Positions 47,386 through 56,644 of a DNA stretch of 64,000 nucleotides are shown piece after piece (the stretch's first letter is position 1; every line of letters begins with the position of its first letter). The notes under the pieces are model-generated. The model saw only the letters and a list, made by a program, of their open reading frames with translations. It ran no database searches and was not told the origin of the DNA. The stretch spans positions 1-64,000 of the forward strand of contig NZ_LNSA01000003.1 in the NCBI RefSeq assembly GCF_001468465.1, given 5' to 3'. Source of the DNA: Sphingopyxis sp. H115 (lineage in GTDB: Bacteria; Pseudomonadota; Alphaproteobacteria; Sphingomonadales; Sphingomonadaceae). A program made the translations under genes and the position numbers.

Positions 47386-48330
47386 GTGCCGAAAGCCCAG
47401 CCAGCCGATGCCCGCTCTTTGGACCCGGCAACGACGAAGAAAGACTTCGATGATCGAGCGGATTGGTGGGAATTCACGGATCCTTTTGATGACTTGGACC
47501 CGGCGCTACTGACGGCAGAACAGATCAACAATTATGCGCGTGTTACCGGTCTTATTCGGCCTTTTGATGAGAAGCTGTTGAAGGGAGCCACCTACGAGAT
47601 CGGCGTAGGGGGCAATGTATATTCTTGGGATGACAAGAAAAAGAAGAAGGTCTTACCGGTGGCAAATGTCGGCGAGAGCGGAATCGTTCTCGAGGCGAAC
47701 TCGATCACGTTTGTCGAGACCGACGTGGAGTTTCGCCTACCGCAATATATCGCGATGCGCTTTAACCTTCATATCAAGCTGGTTCATCGCGGTCTCCTGC
47801 TCGGCACAGGCCCGATCGTCGACCCGGGTTTTCGGGGACGCCTGCTTATCCCCCTGCACAATCTGACGAGTCAGCCGCTTACCATCAAACAGGGCGAGAA
47901 AATCGTCTGGATTGAATTCACCAAAACCTCGTTTGGCCAGTCATCGGATCGCGAGGGCTATCGCAAAGAGCTCCCGAACTTCAAAGTCTTTCCGAAGAAC
48001 AAAAGATGGATCGAGGCGGAGGCCTACCTACAAAAAGCCAACTCGGGCAATCCTATCATGAGCTCGATTTCTGGATTTATTTCCAAAACTAACAAACAAT
48101 TAAAGAGAAACACCAGATGGGTGAATACGCTCGGAATTACGGGCTTCATAAGCATTGCGCTGACCGTGTTTGGCGGTCTCTACGCAAGCTTGACCGTCCT
48201 CAACAATGCATGGACCGCTGTGAACACAGACGTTGCTCAGCGCAAGGAGCTAGAGGCCCGGCTACAACGTCTTGAACGATGCTTAAAGACCGCGAAGGTT
48301 ACGAACAAACCGCCCACACCCGACTGCTGA
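47386..48330 (+). CDS. dCTP deaminase/dUTPase-fold protein with C-terminal membrane helix
   Basis: 314 aa from GTG 47386; ATG 47302 is possible but would overlap the previous gene by 71 bases. Residues 40-185 follow the Dcd/Dut fold: LLTAEQINNYARVTGLIRPF, KGATYEIGVGG, then TGPIVDPGFRGRLLIPLHNL and the final QGEKIVWIEF. The Ser-Ser-x-x-Arg region is replaced (HIKLVHRGLLLG) and the catalytic Glu of the DPGWEG motif is Arg150, so deamination as in E. coli Dcd is unlikely. A membrane helix at about 248-272 (ITGFISIALTVFGGLYASL) and a short coiled coil (QRKELEARLQRLERCL) follow. Possibly a membrane-tethered nucleotide sensor. Confidence 0.7.
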   Translation: MPKAQPADARSLDPATTKKDFDDRADWWEFTDPFDDLDPALLTAEQINNYARVTGLIRPFDEKLLKGATYEIGVGGNVYSWDDKKKKKVLPVANVGESGIVLEANSITFVETDVEFRLPQYIAMRFNLHIKLVHRGLLLGTGPIVDPGFRGRLLIPLHNLTSQPLTIKQGEKIVWIEFTKTSFGQSSDREGYRKELPNFKVFPKNKRWIEAEAYLQKANSGNPIMSSISGFISKTNKQLKRNTRWVNTLGITGFISIALTVFGGLYASLTVLNNAWTAVNTDVAQRKELEARLQRLERCLKTAKVTNKPPTPDC

Positions 48331-48416
48331 TCGCTGAGTTCTAGCGGGCGTCGATTGAATTGATGTTCGGAGTTTGCGCTTGGCGCCCATTGGCGCGGCG
48401 AGCAAACGCCGATCGT

Positions 48417-49118
48417 CTATAGCCAGAGATGAAACAGACTTATCGGCCCTGGCTCGCAGCTATAACTATCCCCCACATATCTGAAATCCCGTCGATGCGA
48501 CGACTGCTGGGCAGTCGGGTGGAGATCGGGCCTTGCTACGGGGTGGGAAAGCGTCTGCATTGTGTCTGAACGCGCGCGCGCGCATTTGATGAGATGGGGT
48601 GCGAGCCTACTCGTCACGCTCGAGCCATCGCGGACATAGGCTAGCATGATCGCCGATCGGTGCGCCCAAGCATATTCCCCGGCAACAAAGCGCGCGATGC
48701 CCTCTTTGCAGTATAGGCTAACACGCTTTGCGTTCGGATGGTCGATGATCTTGCACTCGACTAAGAATGGGAAATTGCGGTTGCCGACGGTGAATACGAG
48801 CGACAGATCGGGTCGCCCTTCGATTTTGGCGCCGTTATAGCTCATCGACTCCCGGCCCCGGTGCACTGAGTGGACCAGATCCTTCCAAAGCTTCTGTGTT
48901 TGGCAGAAATGATTGAGTCGTGGCTCGAGGAGGGCGTTGACCTCAGCCTCGTCTCCGCTAAGCAAAGCCGGAGCTCCATTGGCGAGAAGCTCATGCCATG
49001 CCAGCGAGATCGTCTCGAGGATGATCTTCAAATGACGATCGTCGATCTGAACCAGAGGCAAACGCACACCGCTGGTTAGCTCCGCTATATGGTTGGGGCG
49101 CGCCTGCTTGACCGCCAT
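48417..49118 (-). CDS. PD-(D/E)xK restriction endonuclease-like protein
   Basis: 233 aa from ATG 49118, directly after the methyltransferase stop. Residues 96-125 show GAKIEGRPDLSLVF (Asp104) and FPFLVECKIIDHP (Glu121-x-Lys123), the PD-(D/E)xK nuclease core. An upstream helix has EPRLNHFCQT, a possible extra acidic residue. The C-terminal ~60 residues look less protein-like and may include a frameshift. Together with the methyltransferase it would form a restriction-modification pair. Confidence 0.7.
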   Translation of the reverse strand: MAVKQARPNHIAELTSGVRLPLVQIDDRHLKIILETISLAWHELLANGAPALLSGDEAEVNALLEPRLNHFCQTQKLWKDLVHSVHRGRESMSYNGAKIEGRPDLSLVFTVGNRNFPFLVECKIIDHPNAKRVSLYCKEGIARFVAGEYAWAHRSAIMLAYVRDGSSVTSRLAPHLIKCARARSDTMQTLSHPVARPDLHPTAQQSSHRRDFRYVGDSYSCEPGPISLFHLWL

Positions 49119-49119
49119 A

Positions 49120-52100
49120 TTATGTAGTGCGCCTGCCCGACAGAAAATCGACATTATCCCAAATAATGCGCCGCGCAACGAGACGCGCTTGGCTAACCGA
49201 CCAATAGCGCGCCTGATTAAGCCGGCCTACGAAGAGGCAATCCAATTGCTCATCCCAATACAGGAGTTCGCTTGCGGACATCGTGTCTGCCATATGCCGC
49301 ATCGCTTCCATAAGCGGCCGATCGGCCGACGCCTTTCTCTCCCCTGCGCCGGCTGCAACCGCGATAAATTGCCAAGGCGACAAAGGCGGCGCCTCCACAG
49401 CCGTGATAGTAAACTGGCGACCGAAATTCTCACCCCAAGGAGCTAGCTCAGCTTCCAACCGCTCGGAGAAAGCTGCTCGAGCAAGTGCGCCAACGGGCGC
49501 CCGAGCTGCGATTCGGTTTTTGCCGAAGGGGAGCGCAAAGGCGAGTGTATCGGAGATCACCTGAATGTCATCGGGTGTGAGATTGAACAGTGACCCCACC
49601 CACTCGTCGACTTTCTGCCAAACCTCGGGTGTTTCGGCGTCTGCGAGCTCAGCAAAAAGCGCGGTAGCGCATGCGCGATTCTCTGCCGTTAGCGTCTCGA
49701 AAGGCAGCAACGGAGCTTCTTGGATAACAAATTTCTCGACCGGGTCGCGTTCAACACCGAAGCCCCCGCTTGTGATCAAGGCGTGCCAGAGCGCGATTTT
49801 ACTACTGATGATCAGGCAAAGATATTTGACCAGATCGGCGGCCGATTCCTGCCGATGCGCGGTGTAGCCGTAATAGCTTTGGTTGAATGTCAGGTCTTCT
49901 AGCGAAACGGCTGTCTTGATCCGCCCGTCTCTGGCGTCGGGGGATTTTTTCACTAGCAGCATCGGCCCAGTATAAAGGCTCAGCGAGCGCCGCTGATCGA
50001 GACGCGGCATGCCCAGATCACGAAACAGTCGGAAGCTCGACGTGTCCAAGAGCACGCCGCGAAACGCCTCGTGATCCAGTAAAGGCAAGTCGAGCATTTT
50101 CTCCGCGGAATAGCCGGGCAGATGGTCTTCAAGGGGATTGGGCCTGCTACCTTCAAAGAGATTTCCGAAGCCTTTTCCGGCGCAGTTCGGTTGGTTGACA
50201 GTACCGCCATGCAGACCCTGCCAATATTCTCCAAATGTCGAAAATTGCGTCGCGGACAATCGCTCGAAGATGTCGAGGTCGAGCCGCGTGCCCCGAAACA
50301 GGATTTTCAGTAGCTCGGGTCTTTGTCTTAGCTCGTCGATTGCGATGGTTTCGGTATTGGTCGGGTCGATCCTCCACCCTCCGCTGGCAGTAAGTGGGCC
50401 TTCTAGATGGGGGCTGACGTACCGAAAAGCGGCGCCCGCGGCGGAGCACCGATTGCGAGCGAAGAACAAACAAAATGGCGCAGCCACTTTGGGCCAAACC
50501 TGCGATTGGCGAACCTCTGCGCCGTTCACCACACCGGTAATATCGATAGCCCGGCAGAGCGCCGCAAGCGCCTTGTCCATGCCTTCGCCACGTTGGAATA
50601 GCAGGCGACCATGCAAGGCGAAGGCGATCTGTCCGTCCGGTTTCGCCCATTCCATGGCGCGCCAGACAAATGGCAAATCAAGCGCTTCGTTGGGAAGCGG
50701 CGCCGCGATCCGGTCGTTCAATCGTTCGCGGGCGATCTGAGCTGTTCGCTTGATGACCGATGGCCAGTCGGCGAGACCTGTTGCGGAAGACCAGGGCGGG
50801 TTCCCGATCACCAGATCATATTGGCCAGCGTGCTCGGGGCCTACTTGGTCGCCCAAACTTCCGAGGCTGCCATCTGCTGCCTCGTCGCTCTGACCGAGTT
50901 CAAAAATGACGGTCTGACGAAGATCGCGGCTGAACTTGAGCTTCTCGACAGGCTTGGGTGCAGCATCGAGTTCGATCGAAATTAAATAAAGACCAAGTGC
51001 CGCGAAGCGCAGCGCGGAGTCATTGATATCAAATCCGCGGATTTGATCGTAGAGAATCTGGCGGAGAGCCTTCGTATCGGGCCGTTTGCCATCATGCTGC
51101 CAACGCTCTTTTACGATTTGCCGAAACGCGGTGATCAAAAAAACTCCCGCCCCCGCCGCCGGGTCCAATATTTTCGCCGTGTGCGCTACGCCTTCGCGCC
51201 GCAAGGTCGCGAACGTCGCATGAACCATAAGATCGGCGATGTGCCTTGGGGTATAGTAGCTGCCCTCCTTACGCTGCTTGTCCTTCTGGTGCCGGCCCAA
51301 GTAGCGCTCATAAGCTTGACTCAGAACCCCCACGGGGATGTGTGCAAAGTCGAGCCTTGCCCAATCCTCCGCCCATTCGATCGGCAATTGCCCGTCCGGG
51401 GCCCGCCGCATGATGTTTCCAACGGTCTGGAACGCCGCTTCCGGAATGGAGTGGATACTGGCATCCGACAGCGGCAGGAAATCCCCGTTGAACGTTTCAT
51501 CAAGCCAGACCGACACCTTTGCCGCGCTTGCAGCGCTGTCGAAAAGGTGGTTGATTCCGCCATCGCAAGCTTGGCTAACAGTGCCGGGCAACAGCCCGCG
51601 ATCAGCCAAGAAGCGCGTAAATAGCGCTCGCCCCACTAGCGAAATAGCGTCCCCGTCGTCGATTTTCAGAGCCACGAGGGCATCAAGCGCTGCCGTCAAA
51701 AGGTTCAAAATTACGTCGCTGATCCAGACCTGACGCGACGACGCATTCGGCCGTGTATTAGCGATGAATGGGATGACCATGCCAAGGTCGTCCAGCTCTT
51801 CGGAAATTGCCCGCGTTGCGTCGAAGGATTCGTTGTCCAGGCCGACGCTGTGAAAGCTGAGCCTTCCCATCTGGAGCACCGCGATGTACGGGGCGTCGCC
51901 GCGCATGGCGACCAAGCGCCGGAGACGCGCCAATCCCTCCGGGTCACCCGTCACCGCGTCGCCATCGACAAGCATAAACAATGGCCCGCTCTGCCACTCG
52001 TACACGCCCATCAGTGCCGAAATTGGATCGGTCTTCCCTGTTGATCGTGCTGCTGACAGCGTGGCGTAAGGCAAGAGGTGAACTTGGTCACCCTCATCAT

Positions 52101-52164
52101 CAAAGTTGAGGAAGCAGGCTGGGTCCCCCCCGTGCTCCGCTATGATATCCTTGAACGGGATCAT
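49120..52164 (-). CDS. N6-adenine DNA methyltransferase (type IIG/Eco57I-like)
   Basis: 1014 aa. A large N-terminal region precedes the methyltransferase core: KEGSYYTPRHIADLMV (299-314), motif I KILDPAAGAGVFLITAF (331-347), RGFDINDSALRFAALGLYL (376-394) and motif IV YDLVIGNPPWSS (449-460), the NPPW catalytic loop of gamma-class N6-adenine methylases. The C-terminal half is a likely target-recognition region. No own nuclease motif is obvious; the next gene supplies one. A 20-codon leader frame ends five bases before its start. Confidence 0.85.
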   Translation of the reverse strand: MIPFKDIIAEHGGDPACFLNFDDEGDQVHLLPYATLSAARSTGKTDPISALMGVYEWQSGPLFMLVDGDAVTGDPEGLARLRRLVAMRGDAPYIAVLQMGRLSFHSVGLDNESFDATRAISEELDDLGMVIPFIANTRPNASSRQVWISDVILNLLTAALDALVALKIDDGDAISLVGRALFTRFLADRGLLPGTVSQACDGGINHLFDSAASAAKVSVWLDETFNGDFLPLSDASIHSIPEAAFQTVGNIMRRAPDGQLPIEWAEDWARLDFAHIPVGVLSQAYERYLGRHQKDKQRKEGSYYTPRHIADLMVHATFATLRREGVAHTAKILDPAAGAGVFLITAFRQIVKERWQHDGKRPDTKALRQILYDQIRGFDINDSALRFAALGLYLISIELDAAPKPVEKLKFSRDLRQTVIFELGQSDEAADGSLGSLGDQVGPEHAGQYDLVIGNPPWSSATGLADWPSVIKRTAQIARERLNDRIAAPLPNEALDLPFVWRAMEWAKPDGQIAFALHGRLLFQRGEGMDKALAALCRAIDITGVVNGAEVRQSQVWPKVAAPFCLFFARNRCSAAGAAFRYVSPHLEGPLTASGGWRIDPTNTETIAIDELRQRPELLKILFRGTRLDLDIFERLSATQFSTFGEYWQGLHGGTVNQPNCAGKGFGNLFEGSRPNPLEDHLPGYSAEKMLDLPLLDHEAFRGVLLDTSSFRLFRDLGMPRLDQRRSLSLYTGPMLLVKKSPDARDGRIKTAVSLEDLTFNQSYYGYTAHRQESAADLVKYLCLIISSKIALWHALITSGGFGVERDPVEKFVIQEAPLLPFETLTAENRACATALFAELADAETPEVWQKVDEWVGSLFNLTPDDIQVISDTLAFALPFGKNRIAARAPVGALARAAFSERLEAELAPWGENFGRQFTITAVEAPPLSPWQFIAVAAGAGERKASADRPLMEAMRHMADTMSASELLYWDEQLDCLFVGRLNQARYWSVSQARLVARRIIWDNVDFLSGRRTT

Positions 52165-52169
52165 TTGGT

Positions 52170-52232
52170 TCAGCGCAGTAGATTGGGGCGGAATCGGGAA
52201 TGAAGCACGGTTTTGCCGCTACCGTCGCTCAT
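52170..52232 (-). promoter_or_regulatory. Possible leader peptide before the methyltransferase
   Basis: A 20-codon frame (ATG 52232, TGA 52170-52172) with an upstream GGGGG stops five bases before the methyltransferase ATG. It could couple or dampen translation of the enzyme. Evidence is position only. Confidence 0.25.
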
Positions 52233-52418
52233 GGTGCCCCCTGAAAATTGCGGCGACGCCCTGCCGCTCGTAATCAGTTATCGCGAGCGGACTCTTCATG
52301 CAACCGCAATGATCTAAAACCGGCTCGCGCATCGGCAGAATGACTGCTTTGAAGCGCATCCAAATCGATGATCGAACGACCGACTTCGGGCGCAAAGCTG
52401 ACAGTACCCTTGAGCCGG

Positions 52419-52877
52419 CTAATTCAAAACTGCGACGCCGATCAGCGCCAGGAATAATCCGAACAAAAGACCACCGGTTGCCGCCCAGGTGACCCACCAG
52501 TCCTGCTCTTCGGTCGAGCGGCGCTGCTTGATCATGCCCTCGACACGGCCAAGTGTGCGCGCCAAGGTGTCGCGTGCTTCGCCGATCGATTTGGCGTCAT
52601 CGGCTCGGTAGCTCATCAAAGCTTCGTGTATCTCCATAGCGATCGTTCGCGGCGTGAGCTGCATCGCTGGCTTCCCGTCGATGCTTTTGATGTGCTCCTC
52701 GATCTCGCCGAGACGGGAGGCGATATCGCGCAAGGTGGGCAAATAGTCGGGAAGTTTTTCCTTCGCTGATGTGAGGCCTTGGATCGCGGTTCGCTGCAGG
52801 GAGATTTCATGGCGCAGCTCTTCGAAGGCTTTGGCGGCATCGGCGGCGGGCGGGGTGCGGGCTGATTTCTGGGTCAT
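52419..52877 (-). CDS. DUF6118-like membrane protein, possibly shortened
   Basis: 152 aa. Helical, coiled-coil-like first part (AAKAFEELRHEISLQRTAIQ, TLRDIASRLGEIEEHIKS), then QDWWVTWAATGGLLFGLFLAL as a single membrane helix at the very end. This is the pattern of DUF6118 proteins coded after traA in alphaproteobacterial elements; those I recall are longer, with a cytoplasmic tail after the helix, so this copy looks truncated. Starts nine bases after the traA stop. Confidence 0.65.
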   Translation of the reverse strand: MTQKSARTPPAADAAKAFEELRHEISLQRTAIQGLTSAKEKLPDYLPTLRDIASRLGEIEEHIKSIDGKPAMQLTPRTIAMEIHEALMSYRADDAKSIGEARDTLARTLGRVEGMIKQRRSTEEQDWWVTWAATGGLLFGLFLALIGVAVLN

Positions 52878-52886
52878 GGGAGCAGC

Positions 52887-55871
52887 TTACATCGAGATAC
52901 CCATGCCGCGTCCACGCCCGAGATATTGCTGGAGATCGTGAGACAACGATCCTGTCGCAGAGGGTTTCAGGCCAAGGTCCGCGCGTCGATTCTGTAGCAG
53001 CGACTCGAGCTGCGGGTCCCGGTGCAGGCTCTTCGCCATGTCGTTGAGGTTGGCGCGCGCCTCGTCCCGCGCGGCATAGGTTGGCGCCTTGCGCGCCAGC
53101 GCACTTTCCTTCTTCCACGAGGCGACGAACAGCTCGGCGCGCTTCTCGGCCTCGGCGGTGAGCCGCCTTGCCGCAGCCGCCTGCCGCACCTGCTCGCGGG
53201 CCGCGCGCTCGGCGGCCGCGCGCTCGGCGGCACGTTCGGCGGCCCGGACCGCGACCGCGCTGTCCATCGCCGCGATCGCGCCCGTGGTCCGTCCTGCCGC
53301 TGCCTCGCTGGCCAGCTGGTAGCTTTTCCCGAACGCTTCGCGCAGATCGCGCGCGCCGCCAGGCCGAAGCGCATCGAGATCCTGCCGGGCCTTCCTGTAG
53401 GCATCGAGCTCGTGCGGCAGTTCCTTCCCGCCGGCGCGCCGGACATCGACGATCTCCTTCGTCACCCGCGCAAAGCGCTCGACCGCCTTGTCGAGCGCCG
53501 ACGGGGCCGCGGCCGTATCGAGGGCGCGGGCGCTGACGCGGACGTCCGAGAGCCCGACGGTTCGCCGCAGCTTCGGCACCTCCTCCCGCAACGGCTCGCG
53601 CGAGACGGTGAGCTTAAGCCCGTCGAACATGCTGCACTTGGGCTCTGCCGCCTGCGCGGTCTCCCGAACCCGATAGTCGCTCGCCATATCCTTGCCACGC
53701 TCGCGGCCAAGCGTGCGCACAAGCTTCGACTGGCTGGCGAAGTCATCCTTGCCATAATGGACGTCGACCGCCTCGCGATGCCGCGACAGGGCCACATAGG
53801 CACCATGCCGATCCATGCCCGGCGTCGCCAGTAGCTGCACCCGATCGACCGTCATGCCCTGCGCCTTGTGGATCGTTGCCGCATAGCCGTGATCGACATG
53901 GGCGTAGTCCTTCAGATCGAACGCCACGCGCCGCCCGTCGTCGAGCGTTACTGCCATGCGCGCCGGGCCGACGCTCTCGACGCTACCGAGCGACCCGTTC
54001 TTCACACCCAAGTCACGTTCATTCTTGAGGAACATGATGCGGTCGCCTTCCGCAAAAGCGCGCTCGCCGCGCTCGACATTGAGCGCAACCTCATTGCCGA
54101 GCGCCTCGCCCGCTTTCAGCCGCTCACGCACCGCCTCGTTGAGCTCACGGACCTCGTCATTGGTGTGGGTCAGGATGATCCGGCTCGCATCCGGATAGGC
54201 CTGCCGGTCACGATCCCACGCATCGACAAGCTCCGCGCGAGCAGCTTCGCGTGTGTCGGCGACGTGGACAAAGCCAGCATCCGCATAGTGCCCGATCGCC
54301 TCGCCGGTCCGCCCGGTGGCAAGCTCGCGCGTCGCGTCACGCTGCCAGTCCTCCTGCTGGCGGCGGATATCCATGATCTCGACGGCTCCATGACGCTCGG
54401 CGGCGGCACGGAACGCGGCACCAGCCTCGATCGCCTGGAGCTGCTCGGGGTCGCCAACAAGAACGACCTTCGTGCCTTGGCGTTCGGCTTCTGACACGAC
54501 ACGCTCGAGCTGCCGCGTGCCGACCATGCCGGCTTCATCGATGACGAGGATATGTTTGTCAGTCAGCCGCTCGCGATCATTCGCCCATTGATGCTCGATA
54601 CTTGCGAGCGTCCGTGAGCCGATCCCCGAGCCATGCTCCAAGCCTTCCGCGGCAATGCCTGACAGCGCGGCGCCCTGCACCTGATAGCCCGCCGCTTCCC
54701 AGGCCTCGCGGGCAACGCCGAGCATCGCGCTCTTGCCCGTCCCGGCATAGCCGATGACATTGCTGACGCCGCGTGCCGATGTGACATGTTCGAACGCACT
54801 GCGCTGTTCGGCGGAGAGCTCGAGGCCCCGCGCCGAGGCATTCGCCAGCGCCCGTTCGCGATGGCGCTCGGCAACGGCATGATTACGCCGCGCATCGAGC
54901 GTGGCGGTCGCCCGCTCAAGCCGTTCTTCGGTCTCGATCATCGACCGCGACGTGAACCGATCATCGCCGCGTCCATCCTGACCGATCGCCACGAGCTCAG
55001 GCGACGATTTGACCGCCGACATGACGGCGTCGAACTGCTCCTTGCCGTCGCTATGCCGGTGCACGAACATCGCGAGGTCGCGGCTCGTGAACGTCGCCTG
55101 ACGGTGCGTGATCGCGTCGAGCGCGATGCCCGGATCGGCGAGGATCTTCTCTCCGTTCGACCGCGCGATCTCGATATGCTCGGCGAGCCGGTCGGCTTCC
55201 AGCCCTTCGGCTGCCATGCGCGACGCCGCCGGGCCGATCTTGTGCTGCGGTTCGAGGTCGATGCCCTGTGCTTCCAAGGTTCGATGATCGACGCGCGCGT
55301 CGATATCGAGCTCGGCTAAGCGGGTGTTGACGTGTTCCGCCCAGGCTTCGCGCCAATGGGTCAACAGTTCGGTGCGGTTCCAGTCGCGGACCTTGGCGCC
55401 GAACTCGGCCGATCCGTCTTCGCCGATCCTGATCTCGCGCATCGTCAGCATGACATGCGCGTGCGGCTTCGCCAGCCCGTCGGCACCGATATCCCAATGG
55501 ACATTGAGATCGGCGATCATGCCCCGGTCGACGAACTCGGCTTGTACAAAATCACGAGCGAGCTCGATGCCCTGTTCCTGCGTCATCTCGCGCGGGATCG
55601 CGAACTCGACTTCACGGGAAAGCTGCGCGTCCTTCCGGAGCTCGGCCGCCTCGACATCGTTCCAGAGTCGTTCCCGATCGCGCCACTGCTCGTCAGCGCC
55701 CTCTGACAGCATCACCTCGCTGTGAACGACGCCCGCCTTGTTCGAGAAGTCATGGCTGCGGCCGAGCCGCTCGTCATGGAGCCGGTCGGCCGAGCGATAG
55801 GCGGCCGCGGCGACCGCGCTGCTGCCCGCGGCGCGGGAAATGACTTTTGCCGAGAAATGATAGATCGCCAT
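52887..55871 (-). CDS. traA: Ti-type conjugative relaxase/helicase TraA
   Basis: 994 aa from ATG 55871; MAIYHFSAKVISRAAGSS is the standard TraA/MobQ opening. The relaxase domain carries KPHAHVMLTMREI (metal-binding His-x-His at 137-139). The second domain is a TrwC/RecD-like helicase: Walker A VIGYAGTGKSAML (372-384), Walker B HILVIDEAGMVGTRQLE, VLVGDPEQLQAIEAG and HKAQGMTVDRVQLL. The C-terminus is a long Ala/Arg/Glu helix region. TraA nicks oriT and unwinds the strand to be transferred. It diverges from traC/traD, as in Ti plasmids. Confidence 0.93.
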   Translation of the reverse strand: MAIYHFSAKVISRAAGSSAVAAAAYRSADRLHDERLGRSHDFSNKAGVVHSEVMLSEGADEQWRDRERLWNDVEAAELRKDAQLSREVEFAIPREMTQEQGIELARDFVQAEFVDRGMIADLNVHWDIGADGLAKPHAHVMLTMREIRIGEDGSAEFGAKVRDWNRTELLTHWREAWAEHVNTRLAELDIDARVDHRTLEAQGIDLEPQHKIGPAASRMAAEGLEADRLAEHIEIARSNGEKILADPGIALDAITHRQATFTSRDLAMFVHRHSDGKEQFDAVMSAVKSSPELVAIGQDGRGDDRFTSRSMIETEERLERATATLDARRNHAVAERHRERALANASARGLELSAEQRSAFEHVTSARGVSNVIGYAGTGKSAMLGVAREAWEAAGYQVQGAALSGIAAEGLEHGSGIGSRTLASIEHQWANDRERLTDKHILVIDEAGMVGTRQLERVVSEAERQGTKVVLVGDPEQLQAIEAGAAFRAAAERHGAVEIMDIRRQQEDWQRDATRELATGRTGEAIGHYADAGFVHVADTREAARAELVDAWDRDRQAYPDASRIILTHTNDEVRELNEAVRERLKAGEALGNEVALNVERGERAFAEGDRIMFLKNERDLGVKNGSLGSVESVGPARMAVTLDDGRRVAFDLKDYAHVDHGYAATIHKAQGMTVDRVQLLATPGMDRHGAYVALSRHREAVDVHYGKDDFASQSKLVRTLGRERGKDMASDYRVRETAQAAEPKCSMFDGLKLTVSREPLREEVPKLRRTVGLSDVRVSARALDTAAAPSALDKAVERFARVTKEIVDVRRAGGKELPHELDAYRKARQDLDALRPGGARDLREAFGKSYQLASEAAAGRTTGAIAAMDSAVAVRAAERAAERAAAERAAREQVRQAAAARRLTAEAEKRAELFVASWKKESALARKAPTYAARDEARANLNDMAKSLHRDPQLESLLQNRRADLGLKPSATGSLSHDLQQYLGRGRGMGISM

Positions 55872-56044
55872 GAGGGCTATCCATTTACAGCAAAACGAGC
55901 ACGTCGGCACGACGTATAAGCGCGCCCTCACACGATTTCATCGCGCTCGGGATCACAGCTTCTCACAAGATTTCAGCTACTTGAACGACGTTGAGACTCG
56001 GCATAGCTGGTTCGTCCGACCCCAGGAACATGGAAGGACAGACG

Positions 56045-56368
56045 ATGCGCAAACCCCGCGATTTTGACGCCGAACTCCAGGCCCTCACCGACAAGGCGAA
56101 GGCGCTCAAGACGAAGAAGCAAAGCCAGCTCGGCGAGCTGGTGATTTCGACAGGCGCGGACATCCTATCGATCGAGCTGCTCGCGGGCGCGCTGCTCGAC
56201 GCGGTCGGCGCGGACGCGACGCGAAAGGAGACGTGGCGCAAGAGCGGCGCGAGCTTCTTTCGGGGCGACAGCGCCCGCGCTCGCAAGGGAGCTGGCCGCA
56301 GCGCGGGCGGCGCATCGCCGGACGGTTCAAGCGCGCAACCGCCTGCAGGCGAAGCGGACGCGGCATGA
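56045..56368 (+). CDS. traC: TraC-like conjugal transfer protein
   Basis: 107 aa from ATG 56045 behind GGAAGGA. Begins MRKPRDFDAELQALTDKAKA, continues QLGELVISTGADILSIELLA and ETWRKSGASFFRG, the TraC pattern of Ti-type systems, an accessory DNA-processing protein that helps TraA at oriT. The intergenic region toward traA (55872-56044) is the expected place of oriT; I do not recognise the nick site. Confidence 0.7.
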   Translation: MRKPRDFDAELQALTDKAKALKTKKQSQLGELVISTGADILSIELLAGALLDAVGADATRKETWRKSGASFFRGDSARARKGAGRSAGGASPDGSSAQPPAGEADAA

Positions 56369-56384
56369 CACGCGGGCGTGGCAG

Positions 56385-56600
56385 GTGAAGCGCCGCGAGC
56401 GCACGCGCCAGCTGATCGAGCTGGGCGGGCTCATCGCCAAGGCCGACCTCGTTGAGCTGACCGGTGACGATCGCGCGGTCCTGCTCGGCCTGCTCGTCGA
56501 GGCGGCGGCAACGCTACGCAGCGAAGCGCGCGAGCAGCAATTGCTGCTCTGGCGACGGCGCGGGCAGCGCGCCTTCGATGCAGCAGCGACCGACCTGTAA
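56385..56600 (+). CDS. traD: TraD-like conjugal transfer protein
   Basis: 71 aa from GTG 56385. RRERTRQLIELGGLIAKADL is the TraD signature of Ti-type mobilisation regions (RxxRxxELGGLVxKAGL). The frame is open further upstream through similar Arg-rich sequence, so the start could be earlier. The coupling protein gene traG, which usually follows, is absent. Confidence 0.65.
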   Translation: MKRRERTRQLIELGGLIAKADLVELTGDDRAVLLGLLVEAAATLRSEAREQQLLLWRRRGQRAFDAAATDL

Positions 56601-56644
56601 GGCTCCCTTACTGGAGATTTACCTTCGGCTGTCATGATCCGGGC

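Noticed and set aside
52219-52497. 92-codon frame between DUF6118 and the methyltransferase
   Set aside because: Overlaps the end of the DUF6118 gene and has no family or start signal; only the short leader frame before the methyltransferase is kept, with low confidence.
53022-54494. Long frames opposite traA
   Set aside because: Mirror frames in a high-GC gene; traA has relaxase and helicase motifs throughout.
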